The notes beneath the pieces are model-generated. The model did no database searches, was not told the DNA's origin, and saw nothing but the letters and a program-made list of their open reading frames with translations. This document shows positions 1 to 11,954 of a DNA stretch of 64,000 bases, piece by piece; the stretch's first letter is position 1, and each line of letters starts with the position of its first letter. Both the position numbers and the translations under genes were made by a program. The stretch spans positions 29,887,693 through 29,951,692 of the forward strand of contig CM119264.1 in assembly GCA_051294375.1 (NCBI GenBank). The letters run 5' to 3'. Origin of the DNA: Paraspadella gotoi. Lineage: Eukaryota; Chaetognatha.

Positions 1-410
1 CCTCCTCCTCCTCCTCCTCTTCTTCTTTCTTTTCTCCTGTGACTTTTTGACAGGAAGACGCGTGAACCCGAGTCTCCTCTCTTTCACGTGAGGATGTGAA
101 TTTTGAGGAAATATTTCTCACTAACATATTTAAAGACAAAATTTTTAATATTCCTCTGATATAACTATATCTATAACTGATGACTATATTAAATAAAATT
201 ATCCTAATTTTCTGTTGCGTAATTTCTTTGTCCTTTCGCAATGTCCTTTCAAAACCAGTTTCCCTCAGTCCTTTGTCCTCAATGTCTCCGTAAAGTTTCT
301 CCTGAGATTTTTCTTCTAATCAGTTCTATTCGTTTTTTCCTCTCTTCAACTTTGGCGGGAAAAAAGTAGAGGTTGATGGACGGAAGACTTAATTGTTCAT
401 TTGTCATTGA
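1..410. other. Non-coding flank with short (CCT)n start
   Basis: A CCT tract (1-21) and CT-rich run are followed by AT-rich sequence with repeated TTTCCTC/TCCTTTG words. No exon or RNA gene is recognised. Confidence 0.5.
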
Positions 411-526
<116 letters not shown>

Positions 527-1879
527 TGTATCAATTTGTAATAATTTTATTGCAAACGTTGAGTCGCCTCTGGGGAAGATGGAAAATATGCTTGCTCAGG
601 ATGATTTGCTGGGAAAAACAAGCCGTTGTTACAGGGGAAAGAAAGAAAAAATAGCTTGTTTTGGAGGACAGAAAGATGACAGAGAGACTCGTTAAGGATA
701 GAGATAGTTTGTGAAAAAATTAATGGTTTGTATGAGAGGGAGAGGAAGTATAGAAAGTATAGAAAGATAGCTTGATTGGGAGGACAGAAAGATAAGAGGA
801 GAGAGAAAAGAAAATTACTGTTTCGCACGGCAATCGAGTGATGTTTGGCTTTCACAGATTCAATCAACTCCTTCTTTAATCTTTGTCTCCGCGATTCTCT
901 TTCCTTTTTATTGCATATCTAGTTTTCGTTGCCTTTTTATTATGGTCGGTCCGTCTTTCTTTTATATTTGCTCGTCATCTTTTTCGGTCAGTCCGTCTTT
1001 CGGTCAGTCCGTCTTTCTTTTATACTTGCTCGTCATCTTGTATTCTTTAGACTTTAAATCTTTGCGTCAATTAACGTTTACGTTATTTTTTTCTTTTGTA
1101 TTTTCAGTCACGTCACGTGTTCCTGTAATTGGCTCATTTAATTCAAACCCTCTCTTTCTCTCTCTCTCTGCACTGGTTTTGGTTCTCTCGTCTCTTTCTG
1201 TATCTCTCATCATTCCTCTCTATTGCTTATCTCTTTCGTCTCTTCTCTTGCGATTCTCTCATCTCCTTGTCTTCCTCTTCTGCTCCATCTCTATTCGTTA
1301 TCTATTCTTTCTCTCTCTCTCTCTCTTTCTCCGTCTCTCTCCCTTCCCCCTCGTCTCCTCTCTCTTATCTCTCTCTCAATCTCTCTCTCTCGTTCTCTCG
1401 TCTTACTGCTCTCTTATCTTTTCTCGTATTTATTTCTTGCTCTTTATCTCTCCGCTCTCTCTGCCTGCTCTCGTCGGTCATCTCTCTCTGCTCTTCTCGT
1501 CTCTCTTCTTTCTCATAACGCTTATACTCAAGTTCAAAACCGTCGTTTCAGGGCCGCAGCGTCCGGGAGCAAGTCAGCGCAGGGCCGAGCGGACTTTGCT
1601 CCCTGAGCCGTTTTCGACTAACTTCGCATCGGCTCTTCTTACTATTTCGCCTCTTTATTCCTACTTTTCCTTCTCCTTAATCCTCGAGGCACGGATCCTT
1701 TTGCCATGCCTTTGACTGCAAAGTCGATGCCGGTCTTGTTAGCCGTCAGTTGTGTATAACTATGTACTCTTTTCTCTCTGCTCGTTACCGTTTTGCTTCG
1801 TCAACCGCCGAATATTTCCTCTTCTTCTCTGCCGATCCGAAGGGGTTCGATATATGGGTTCGGGAGCTTCTTTTTTGAT

Positions 1880-2480
1880 ATAAATATTAATAATATATAA
1901 TAATAATAATAATAATAATTATATATGATTAATATTAGATTATTGTAGGGTTATTTCACTATGTAGAAAGAAAAGACAAGAAAAAGGAATAAGAAGAAAA
2001 GAAAAAGACGAAAGAAAGAAGAAAAACGACGAGAAAGAAAGAAAGAAAAAAGAAATGAAAAAAAATATGGTTATAAAATTAATTGGACAACAAAGATAAA
2101 TCAAATAGAATATAATAATAAATAATTTTAAGAATTTTGAGCTAGAAAATGAATCAATAATTACTAAAAATGATAATAAATCTAACAATTTATTGATGAT
2201 TAATTTATGGTGCTAGAAAACAATTGAAAATAATTGATAAATGTATTGAATTATTATGATGCCAAAATGACAGCATTATAAATCATAGTTATTAGAAAAG
2301 GGAGGCAACTGAACATATGAAGAGTTTATTATAATTAGTAGTAATTTGTTATTTAAAGATCGATTCAAGTGTAGAGAATGCAAAATTATAGAGCTCTACA
2401 AAGTGTGTATAATACTGTTATATTTTTTAAAGTGCATAGCGAAATTTGTTGAGAACTTAAGAGAAGAGAATTTTTGATTT
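1880..2480. other. AT-rich spacer inside copy A
   Basis: (ATA)n near 1885-1925, A/G-rich 1965-2060, then AT-rich sequence. No exon or element recognised; absent from copy B. Confidence 0.5.
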
Positions 2481-3594
2481 GAATAGGTTTCTAGTTTGCA
2501 CGCTGGAGAATGTAGCTAGACACTTCCTTAAAAGCCAGAGAGGCGAATTGGACTAAAAATATATACCATTTAATAGAAAAAAGGAAATAAGAGAAATACT
2601 TGAGAGTGTGATAGGCAAAGAGAAGTAAGAAGAGGAGAGAGAGAGAGATAGAGATCCGGCCGCGGTCGATCCGCTCGGATCTGGTTCTCGACCGAAGAAA
2701 CAGCCCCTGGGCGACTCCAACCAATCGAGAGAGGGAGAAAATGCGCGTCTTCTTCGCTCTGAGGCTTCGTGAGCGGATAGAAGCCCGGAAGGAGAAGTGA
2801 AGTCGCTCGGACAGTTTCCGCGGCGCCGCTTTGCTGTTCGGTGTGATCGTGTCTTGCGTCGCGGGGAGATGCTGAGTCATAATGACTCCTCTTTTTTCTT
2901 CTCTCTCTCCTGGCTCTTCTCTCTCTCTCTCTTCTTCTCTTCTCTCTTCCTCTTCTCTCTTCTCTCTCTCTCTCTCCTCTCTTCTCTCCTTCCCACTGTC
3001 GGTCTCCCTCATCTATTCTCTCCAATTAAAATCTCTCTCTCTCTATCATCTTCCTCTTTCTCTTCTCTCTTCATCATCTGTTTCTCTTCTACATTTCTTT
3101 CTCCTCATCTCTCCTTCTCTCTCTGTTTTCTCTCTCTTAGCTCTTTTCGATTATCGTCTTGCCTAGTCGATCTCTCGTTCTCCTCTCTTTTACTTGTTGC
3201 GCCTGCTCTTCTTCTCTCGTGTCTCCTCCGCCTCTCACTCTCTCACCCACAGGCAATGAAAGTCACGCAAAAAGTGCGAAAAAAGTTTCTCTTTTTTCTT
3301 CATAAATAATTCAGCGATGACCGAAGATCTGAAGACTCATCGTTGATCGCGGTTTGGGTCGGTCGGTCGGTCCCTTGGTCGGTCAGACGGTCGGTTTTGT
3401 CCGTCAGTCTGTCCCACTTATGTTAAAAACTCAACTTCATCAATTTAGTTCATATTCGAAAGGAAGTCAGTCCAGATGTCTGTTGTCCTGCTCTCTCTCT
3501 GTCCGTCCATTTGTCAGGATTCCATCGTGACCGCCGCGCCGTGAGTGACGTGAGTGACGTGACCCCGAAGCAGAATTCCAAAGACATCGCCGCC

Positions 3595-3672
3595 TTAACC
3601 TCGTCGATGCCGCTAATGCCATCAATGCTGTAAATGCTTTTACTCCCGTCAATGCTGTTGATGCCATCACGA
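3595..3672 (+). repeat. 45-bp minisatellite, short array in copy A
   Basis: About 1.7 units of GCCATCAATGCTGTAAATGC / TTTTACTCCCGTCAATGC / TGTTGAT. In the plus frame it reads NAVNAFTPVNAVDAI. Confidence 0.75.
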
Positions 3673-3740
3673 GAGAAGAGAAAAGAGGAGAGAGGATCTG
3701 GGGGAGAGAGAGAGGAGAGGAGAGGAGAGAGGAGGAGAGA

Positions 3741-5613
3741 GAGAGTGAAAGTGTTCAATTTGTAAATTAATTTTTTGCAACACGTTTGAGTGCTCTGGGA
3801 ATGGAAAATATAGCTTGCTCAGGATGTGGATTTGTGGGCGCAAAAAAACAAGCCTGTTGTTAAGGGGAAAGAAAGAAAAAAAAAATAATACGCTTGTTTG
3901 CTTGAGGCAGAAAGATGCGAGATGACTCGTTAAAGGTAGAGATAGTTTTGTGAAAAATAATGGTTTGTATATGGATGAGGGAGAGGAAGTAGTAGAAGTT
4001 TATTAGAAGAGATAGCTTGATTTGGTGAGGACAGAAAAGATAGAGGATGAGAGAAAGAAAATTACTGTTTTCCGCCGGAATCAAGTGTATGTTTGGCTCT
4101 CTTTCACAGATTCATAATCTAACTCCTTCTATTATATCCTTTGTCTCGCGTTATTTCTTTTATTGTATAGTTTTCGTTGCCTTTTTATTTATGGTCGGTC
4201 CGCAGTCTTTCTTATTTCTATATTGCTCGTTCAATCTTTTTTACGTGTCGTCCGTTCTTCCGGTCATGGTCCGTCTTTTTTTATATTTGTGTCATTTGTA
4301 TTCTTTAGCTTTTTAAATCTTTTACATGGTCCATTCGGTTCGTTATTTCATTTTGTATTTTCAGTCGTCACGTGTCCTGTAATTGGCTCATTTAAATTTT
4401 TTCAACCCTCTTTCTCTCTTCTCTCTCATTTCTCTCTCTCTTTCTTCTCTTCCCTCTCTCTTTTCTTAGTCTTCTCTCTCTCTCTCCTCTTCCTCTTTCT
4501 GCTCTCTCTTTTCTCTTCTTCTCTTTCCTCTTTCTCTCTTCTCTCTCTTCTCTCCTCTCTTTCTTCCTTCCCACTCGGGTCTCCCTCTTATCATTCTTCC
4601 AATTAAAATCTCTCTTCTCTCTTCTCTCTATCTTCTTCTCTCCTCTTTCTCTTCTCTCTCTCTCTCTTCTTTCTTCTCTCTCTTCCTCTCTTCTTCTTTT
4701 TCTTCTCTCCTCTCTTTTCTTTTCTCATCTCTTCTCATCTCTCTCTCTTCATTTCCCTCGTCTCCCCTTCTCTATTCTCTCCAATTTTCTTTCTTCTCTC
4801 CTTTCTCTATCTCTTCTCCTCTTTTTCTCTCTTCTCTTTTCTCTCTTCTCTTCTTTTTACTTCTCTCTCTTTTTGCCTCTCATGAAGTCACGCAAAAAGT
4901 GATGAAAAAAAGTTTCTTTTTTTATCTTCATAAATTATTCTGCGTATGCCGTGAGATTGAACAAGGAACCTATCGTTGATCGTGCGGTTTGGGTGTCGTC
5001 CTGGTTGGCGATCTCGGTCCCGTTATTGTCGTCCAGTCTGTCCCTTATGTTTAAAAACTCCCAATTCATCAATTTAGTTTCATATTCGACGGAGTCGTTC
5101 CTTTCCCAGATGTGTGTCTGCCTCTATGTCTGTCGTATTTTGTCAGGATTTCCCATTCCGTGACCGCGGGCCGCGGTGAGGCTTGGAGTGAGCGTGACGC
5201 GAGCAGGAATTCCAAAGACTTCGCGCTTTAACCTCTCCCCCCCACGATGGCCCCGCTAATTGCTCCCAATTGATGTAAATTGCTTTTATCCGTTCCCCCA
5301 ATTGCTGTTGATGCATCAATGCTGTAATGCTATTTATTCCGCGGAAATGCCGTCGATGCCATTAATGCGTTAATGCTTTTACTTCCGTCAATGACAGTGA
5401 GCATCATCCTGTAATTGCTCTGTTATCCCCGGAAATGCGTCCGATGCATTAATGCCGTAATGCTTTTACTCCGGTAATGCAGTTAGAGCCATCATGCTTG
5501 TAATGGCTTTATCCCGGATATGCGTCGATGCATTTATGCGTAATGCTTTTACTCTTCCCCCATGTGTTGATGCGTATCCAATGTGTAATGATTTCCCCCG
5601 GAATGCCGTCGAT
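3741..5613 (+). repeat. Duplicated unit, copy B (indel-noisy), abutting a 25-N gap
   Basis: Follows copy A in order with frequent one- to three-base insertions and deletions, mostly at homopolymers, then stops at the gap 5614-5638. Such a noise pattern beside a fixed-size gap suggests low-accuracy long-read fill. Confidence 0.65.
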
Positions 5614-5847
5614 NNNNNNNNNNNNNNNNNNNNNNNNNGTCGATGCCATTAATGCCGTAAATGCTTTTACTCCCGTCATTGCAGTTGAAGCCATCAATGC
5701 CGTAAATGCTTTTACTCCGTCAATGCAGTTGAAGCCATCAATGCTGTAAATGCTTTTACTCCCGGAAATGCCGTCGATGCCATTAATGCCGTAAATGCTT
5801 TTACTCCTGTCAATGCAGTTGAAGCCATCAATGCACTATACGAAGCC
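5225..5847 (+). repeat. 45-bp minisatellite, long array
   Basis: Units of the form GCCGTAAATGCTTTTACTCC / CGTCAATGCAGTTGAAGCCATCAAT with a 15-codon period. The part before the 25-N gap is error-rich; from 5639 on it is clean. Plus-strand frame: NAVNAFTPVNAVEAI. One unit lacks a C near 5738, which shifts the frame. Confidence 0.85.
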
Positions 5848-5954
5848 AACGCTGCCACTAATAGATTCTACTCGTTCGCTCCTGACCGCTTCCGCCAGCT
5901 TCCGCAGTTGCTCGCCCGCTTCTTCGTCAGCCTCCTCCGTTGAAGAAATACAGA

Positions 5955-6093
5955 GAGAGAGGAAAGAGAGAGAGAGAGGACGAGAGACCGAGGAGAGAGA
6001 AGAGAGAGAGGGTGAGGAGAGGGAGTGAGAGAGAGAGAAGAGAGAGTGAGGGAGAGAAGGGAGAGAGAGAGAGAGAGAGAGAGAAGAGGAGAG

Positions 6094-6136
<43 letters not shown>
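5955..6136 (+). repeat. Impure (GA)n tract
   Basis: Purine-only run of GA dinucleotides with GGA/AGA interruptions, followed by three TTTGA units. Flanking 6140-6265 is AT-rich with no gene. Confidence 0.9.
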
Positions 6137-6140
<4 letters not shown>

Positions 6141-6265
6141 GATTTGATTTGATTTGATTATTATGCTCAAATGTGAAAATTTTAACACAGTAACAATGCA
6201 ATTGTTAATGAGCTGTACATATATATGTATGTACACATTAATTAAAGAAATGTAAATAAATTAGC

Positions 6266-6271
6266 AAAGAG

Positions 6272-6315
<44 letters not shown>
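6266..6315 (+). repeat. (GA)n microsatellite
   Basis: GA dinucleotides with one AGA interruption. Confidence 0.9.
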
Positions 6316-6319
<4 letters not shown>

Positions 6320-6888
6320 AGTGCTCGCGTGCCCACAGGTCTCGCTTGCTTGCTTTGTCTTCTGAGCTTTCAAGGTTTTCTTAAAAAGTTTTCAGCCCAG
6401 GATTAATTGACGGCTTTAAAAATGTGAAGAGGCTAAACCGACACGAGATGTGAAAAAAAATTCACGTGAATGGTGATTAAATGTCGCTATCGAGATTCGG
6501 TGAATTTCCTTTGCTTGTTTACTACGGAGGCAAAATGGAAAGAAAGAAAGAAAAGAAAGAAAAGAAAAGAAAGAAAGAAAAGAAAGACAAGAAAAGAAAA
6601 GAGAAAGAAAGAAAGACAGAAGAACAGACAGCGGAGTACAAATGAAGGCTGTAAGATCAAGGACGTCCGAAGGTCAACAATTTACGGATTAAATCTTTTA
6701 AGAAATGTAAAACATTTTTAAGACAAACTGCATTATTTCAAAATTAAAAAAAAAATTCTTTCTGAAAGTAATACACTTGTACAACATTGGCAATCACTCT
6801 TAAACGCGGAAAATCGATGCTGACGTAAGGAAAGATAAGAGAGAATTCAAAAGTAAAGGCTGGTTTTTGCGCATAAGCATGGATTATC
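6316..6888. other. Spacer with an (AAAG)n tract
   Basis: An AAAG/AAAAG tract at 6536-6610 lies in otherwise unremarkable AT-rich sequence. No exon or RNA gene recognised. Confidence 0.5.
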
Positions 6889-6912
6889 AGAGAGAGAGAT
6901 AGAAGAGAGATT

Positions 6913-6951
<39 letters not shown>

Positions 6952-6969
6952 CAGAGAGAGAGGAGAGAG

Positions 6970-7002
<33 letters not shown>

Positions 7003-7015
7003 AAGAGAGAGAGGA
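6889..7015 (+). repeat. Impure (GA)n tract
   Basis: Purine run of GA with GGAG interruptions. Sequence from 7016 to 7347 is T-rich spacer without a recognised feature. Confidence 0.9.
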
Positions 7016-7347
7016 AACAAAAGCGAAATCATAAGCCGGAACGTCGTTTCGTCAGAAAAAAAAACAAAAACAAAAAAAGAAACTCCTTAAAAATCGATTT
7101 GCTTAAAAAGGTTCTCATTAAGCGGCGGATTAGTCCTTAGTCATTTCTTTTACTTCTTTGTTGACTTTTTTTACGTCGTTATGGTTTAAGTGAGATTAAA
7201 TAGATGTCCTTCTTGCTTGATTTTGTTTTCTGTTTTTTCGATTTCTTTTTTGTTTTGTTTGTTTTTTTTGTTTTTTTTTATCTGCGTCCATTATTTCGCT
7301 TCGCTGATTGTCAACCACATAAACGGAGACATCTGTAACTGTTTTAG

Positions 7348-7690
7348 TTGCCCTCGAGTACTCGCGGAGCAACACTATAAGTCACTTTTACGGTTTCCTC
7401 CGTCGGTATGTCTGTCTGTCGGTCTGTCCCTCTTACGTTAAAAATGCATATAATTTGCCTAAAGTTGGACAGAAAAAAACCTCAAATATAAGGGACTGCT
7501 AGAGCCACCTTCAGGAATTCCTAAAACTATAAAGAATAAAATACAGAATTTTGATGCAGTGCATATCATAAATACATGGGCAAAAAATTTTTTTTGTCAT
7601 GTATAGTCATGTCATATCATATCATGTGATAAAAAGGAAATACACGTAAAAATAAAGTCACTGTGGCGCAACACATTGGAATCACCGTTC
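7348..7690 (-). mobile_element. SINE-like family R1, head-less copy
   Basis: Shares GGAATTCCTAAAACTATAA, the TCATGTCATATCATATCATG run and GGCGCAACACATTGGAAT with the copy at 24240-24680. Its left edge is the near-perfect palindrome GTTGCCCTCGAGTACTCGCG followed by GAGCAAC. The tRNA-like head is absent. Confidence 0.6.
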
Positions 7691-8246
7691 TTGTTAGTAA
7701 AAGTATTTCCATATCATTATGTAAAATATTTTTATTGCTATTTTATTTTTTTGGTAGAGTTAAAAATAAAAATAAAACCAATGAAAATTCAAAGTTTTTT
7801 TTGCAATTTTAATTTAAATCAAATTTGTAAATTCAATTTTAAATTTTTCCATTATAAAACAAGATTGTGCTCACTGGAATGTAATAATTGCGTATCGTAT
7901 AATTTTTTTTAAAAATATTATTATTTCGCAATCGTTAATTCGACGCAGATTTCTGTAAAATTTGGAGAAAATCGAATTTTGTAATTATTATCATTCAATA
8001 AAACGAATTTTAGTCGATTTTCATTTGATTCCATTTTTAACGAGATTTCGATTCCACGCGAAAAAAAAAAACTCGCAAAGAAGTGAAGCAGAAAGGAGAC
8101 ATTGATTCCAAGACCACCTGAGATTCTTGGCGTCGTCATTGCAAGCGACACTGTTGGGTTTTCAAAAGTGACGCTTTGGAATTAATTGTGATGGAAAGGA
8201 AAGGAAAGGCAACTTAAAAATGAAAGGTTTTCTCTCATTTGTGGCG

Positions 8247-8247
<1 letters not shown>
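7691..8247. other. AT-rich spacer
   Basis: Poly-T and poly-A runs; nothing recognisable on either strand. Confidence 0.5.

Positions 8248-8312
<65 letters not shown>
8248..8312 (+). repeat. (GAT)n microsatellite
   Basis: About 21 pure GAT triplets. Confidence 0.95.
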
Positions 8313-8315
<3 letters not shown>

Positions 8316-8491
8316 GTTTTGTCTCACTTGAATCTAAATTAATTGGTTGCGTTCTTGATTAGAAGGTCTTGCTTTTGTAAGGTTAATGATTTTTATGCAT
8401 GACTTGTATAAAAGCCAAGAGATAATAATCTTAATAATCTGGGAGTGAATAAATTCGACTGTGAGAGTGTCTTGATTGAAAGCTTGCTATG

Positions 8492-8770
8492 TCATTATCT
8501 TGTAAGAGTGATGGAGGCTTTAAATCACCAAAGCCTGTCCAAAGTCGGGGGCAAGATAGCTTTTTTATTAAATGAAAGAATAATTTTTATATTGGTTGTA
8601 CCAATTTCATACATAAATCAATTTAAAGTAACGTTATTTCGTTAAACATTATGAAATTGGTACAACCAATATAAAAAGTTATCCATTCATTTAATAAATA
8701 AGCTATCTTGCCCCTGACTTTGGACAGGCTTTGGTGGTTTAAGGCCTCCATCACTCTTACAAGATAATGA
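8492..8770. mobile_element. Foldback (MITE-like) element with 120-bp inverted arms
   Basis: Left arm 8492-8611 and right arm 8650-8770 are almost exact reverse complements with a 38-bp AT-rich spacer. Both carry ATTGGTTGTACCAATTTCAT next to the spacer and GCCTGTCCAAAGTC midway. Single-arm relatives lie at 22352-22432, 24076-24160 and 24163-24215, so this is a dispersed family. No ORF. Confidence 0.65.
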
Positions 8771-9017
8771 TATGTATTTTATAGGAAAAAATCGCCGAGT
8801 GACCACGATGATGAATAGTGAAGAATGAAGAGCCCAATTGAATATATTATTGGGCATCGGATATTGAACTATGGGGTCATTGGACATCGGACGCTGAACA
8901 GAGGACACGCAAATCCCCCCCCCCCGATTTTTCGACGCCATCCGACGGATTTATTGCTCGCTGAAGGGGAACAACATCGAGGCGCCATGGCTGAGTCGAT
9001 GAAGACTAGAGGGCGTC

Positions 9018-9182
9018 CGTGGCAGCGTCAGCGGCGGCGTCAGCGGCGGCGTCAGCGGCGGCGTCAGCGGTGGCGTCAGCGGCGGCGTCAGCGGCGGCGT
9101 CAGCGGCGGCGTCAGCGGCGGCGTCAGCGGTGGCGTCAGCGGCGGCGTCAGCGGCGGCGTCAGCGGCGGCGTCAGCGGCGTT
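9018..9182 (+). repeat. 12-bp GC-rich minisatellite GGCGGCGTCAGC
   Basis: About 14 units with occasional GGTGGC variants. Minus-strand translation is an Asp-Ala repeat (DAAADAAADATA), plus-strand RRQRRRQ. Very GC-rich against its surroundings. Neither frame has coding support outside the array. Confidence 0.9.
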
Positions 9183-9450
9183 GGGGATGGAGTGATGGCA
9201 TGAGGTTACGGCGTTGGTTGATGTGGCTGGGGTTATGGCATTAGGTGATGTCGTTGGTTGATGTGGCTGGGGTGATGGCATGAGGTGATGGCGTTGGTTG
9301 ATGTGGCCGAAGTGATGGGGTAGGGTGGTGAGCTTAAATGATGAGGTTGGGTTGATAGGGTTTGAAGTGACGGAACTGATTGATGGAGTAGGAGTGATGG
9401 GGCTGAGTGATTGAGTTAAGTGATGGGGAAACTTCAAGACTTGATGAGGT
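9183..9450 (+). repeat. Degenerate G/T-rich minisatellite
   Basis: Repeats built on GGTGATGGCGTTGGTTGATG and TGGCTGGGGT words, decaying rightward into GTGATGGGG units. From 9451 to 9943 only faint traces remain and no gene is seen. Confidence 0.7.
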
Positions 9451-9943
9451 AATCAACGCATTCGTTGTGTGAGGCAATGAGGCAAAGCCAATCACCGATA
9501 TTTGAATCGTTAATGGGTGACAGGTGTTGCGAGATAATCCGATGGCAAAAAAGCCCATTTGGTCATGGGTATTTGAATGTAATGGGGTCGTGTGTGATGT
9601 AGTCAGGATGTAGTAAAGTGATGGGGTGATTCTGTTATCATGTATGCGTGGGTCATAGCTGATGACCTTGTGAGAGGGTCGCTGGACGGAGATTGCAAAA
9701 AGGCGTAACTGGTCATTTTGAATTGAATACCGAATCGCTAATGGTAATGACGATATTGATGAGGGAACGTGAAGGGGCGAATCCATTTCGCGCTTAGTGG
9801 GTAGCGGAGAGCCTCTTTCACGCTCCTCGGGTTTTGATTAGCGATTTTCGCGTCGTTTTCGTTTTGTTTTTTTTTTTTGGACACATTTTATGTGAAGTTT
9901 TTACGACTCGCGCCGTCGTAAATCCGAAAACTGGCGGGGGGGG

Positions 9944-10380
9944 NNNNNNNNNNNNNNNNNNNNNNNNNNNNNNNNNNNNNNNNNNNNNNNNNNNNNNNNN
10001 NNNNNNNNNNNNNNNNNNNNNNNNNNNNNNNNNNNNNNNNNNNNNNNNNNNNNNNNNNNNNNNNNNNNNNNNNNNNNNNNNNNNNNNNNNNNNNNNNNNN
10101 NNNNNNNNNNNNNNNNNNNNNNNNNNNNNNNNNNNNNNNNNNNNNNNNNNNNNNNNNNNNNNNNNNNNNNNNNNNNNNNNNNNNNNNNNNNNNNNNNNNN
10201 NNNNNNNNNNNNNNNNNNNNNNNNNNNNNNNNNNNNNNNNNNNNNNNNNNNNNNNNNNNNNNNNNNNNNNNNNNNNNNNNNNNNNNNNNNNNNNNNNNNN
10301 NNNNNNNNNNNNNNNNNNNNNNNNNNNNNNNNNNNNNNNNNNNNNNNNNNNNNNNNNNNNNNNNNNNNNNNNNNNNNNNN
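9944..10380. other. Assembly gap (437 N)
   Basis: Run of N bounded on the left by a seven-G tract. Confidence 1.
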
Positions 10381-10439
10381 GAGTTTGATCGAGAAAGAGT
10401 AATTCCTACCGCCGACTCGAAAAAGAAATGTTTTGCTTC

Positions 10440-10535
10440 AAGAGGGAAGGCCAACAGGCTACAAGCCAATGGGCCAACAGACCAGGGGCCAATGAGCCAA
10501 AAGGCCAAAGGGCCAAAAAGGCAAGAGGCGATGGG
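10440..10535 (+). repeat. Short GGCCAA-type repeat
   Basis: About six spaced words of GGCCAA with variable linkers (GGCCAACAGG, GGCCAATGAG, GGCCAAAGG). Confidence 0.6.
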
Positions 10536-10593
10536 CCTGGCAGTCGTCCGTTAAATGAAAGGTTAACGACTCAACGAAGAGGAAGCAAACGAC

Positions 10594-10875
10594 AATGACG
10601 TCGATGACGACGACCACAATGACGACCATGATGACTTTAACGACGACGACGATGACGATGACGACCACGATGANNNNNNNNNNNNNNNNNNNNNNNNNNN
10701 NNNNNNNNNNNNNNNNNNNNNNNNNNNNNNNNNNNNNNNNNNNNNNNNNNNNNNNNNNNNNNNNNNNNNNNNNNNNNNNNNNNNNNNNNNNNNNNNNNNN
10801 NNNNNNNNNNNNNNNNNCGACGACGACGACGATGAAGATGACGACGACGATGATGACGACGACAACGACGATGAC
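10594..10875 (+). repeat. GAC/GAT trinucleotide tract split by a gap
   Basis: ACGACGATGACGACC-type triplets on both sides of an N run at 10674-10817. Open frames across it are repeat artefacts. Confidence 0.85.
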
Positions 10876-11954
10876 AGGGGCGTGAGTCTGTCAGGGATGG
10901 AAATTAAGGAAATCCTCTTGTCCTCTGGGATCGAGTAATGAGTATTTTAAGACTCGACTTGTCAGTTGGAAAAGTTGCGTTTCTTGTCAAATCTGATAGT
11001 CATGTTTGTTAAACTTTGTTTTAAACGAAAGTTTTTCGAAATCCCCTCAAAGTGAGAACATTAAGTAAAAATTGAATGTTAATTATTTAAAATTTAATTT
11101 TTTGCTATGGTCAAAAAAGCTCGCTTTACTGTCTTTCTTTTAGAATCATAAAATATATTTTTTTAAGTAAAAAGATGCTTTTTCTTTAACAAAAGTTATT
11201 ACTTTAATGGAATTATAACTACTGTATATTTTCGGATTTTTCCAAATATTTTCTTGAAGACTCGAAAGTCAATGAGTCGAAACACGTCCGATTTTTATTT
11301 TAAAATATTTTGTTGTTAAAACGAAAACTTTCGTTTCTCTCTTAAATAAATAAATATTTTCTTTAAAAAATCAAGTAACCTTGAAACTTTCATATACTAT
11401 GTAGTATGTACTGTATCGACGGACTACGTACTTTATCAATTCACCGGCCTTTAATTAAACATAAAAGATGTTTGTATAATATACAAGATATATAACATCA
11501 GCGCTGACATTACAGATTTGACGTGAAGCAGACACTTCCTTCTCTGCCAATGGAATTAGCGAGAGGCAATGGCTAATTGAAATATTCCGCCACTGGAAGC
11601 GAAGTTGATTACTACTCAAGTTCACTAACAATTTCTCTCGTAATTATGAGGTTGTTCCTTCTTTACTTTAATAAAACACCAACGTTTTTTAAACATTTAT
11701 TATTATTATTGTTCAAAAGGCATGAATGGACTTTACAGCAATAATGGTATTTTTACAAGATCTAAATTAAGTAAACAAAATCTAAAATATAGAATTAGGT
11801 TCATCACAATTTTACTGAATTATAAAGTTTTTGGTTTCTGGTGAATACGATTTTTTTTTAAATTTGTATAAATTAAAATTCATCTATTCTGTCGAATTTC
11901 ACAAATATTCAAGTCATTCACAATAAAAGAAATTCATTCGTCTGTATGAATGTA
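10876..11954. other. AT-rich spacer
   Basis: A/T homopolymers and short repeats (ATTATTATTATT near 11699). No exon, RNA gene or element is recognised. Confidence 0.5.

Noticed and set aside
942-1715. 257-codon plus-strand frame, Ser/Leu/Phe-rich with apparent hydrophobic segments
   Set aside because: The hydrophobicity comes from CT- and T-rich DNA (SLSLS, FFF). There is no domain, no conserved frame in copy B and no splice context.
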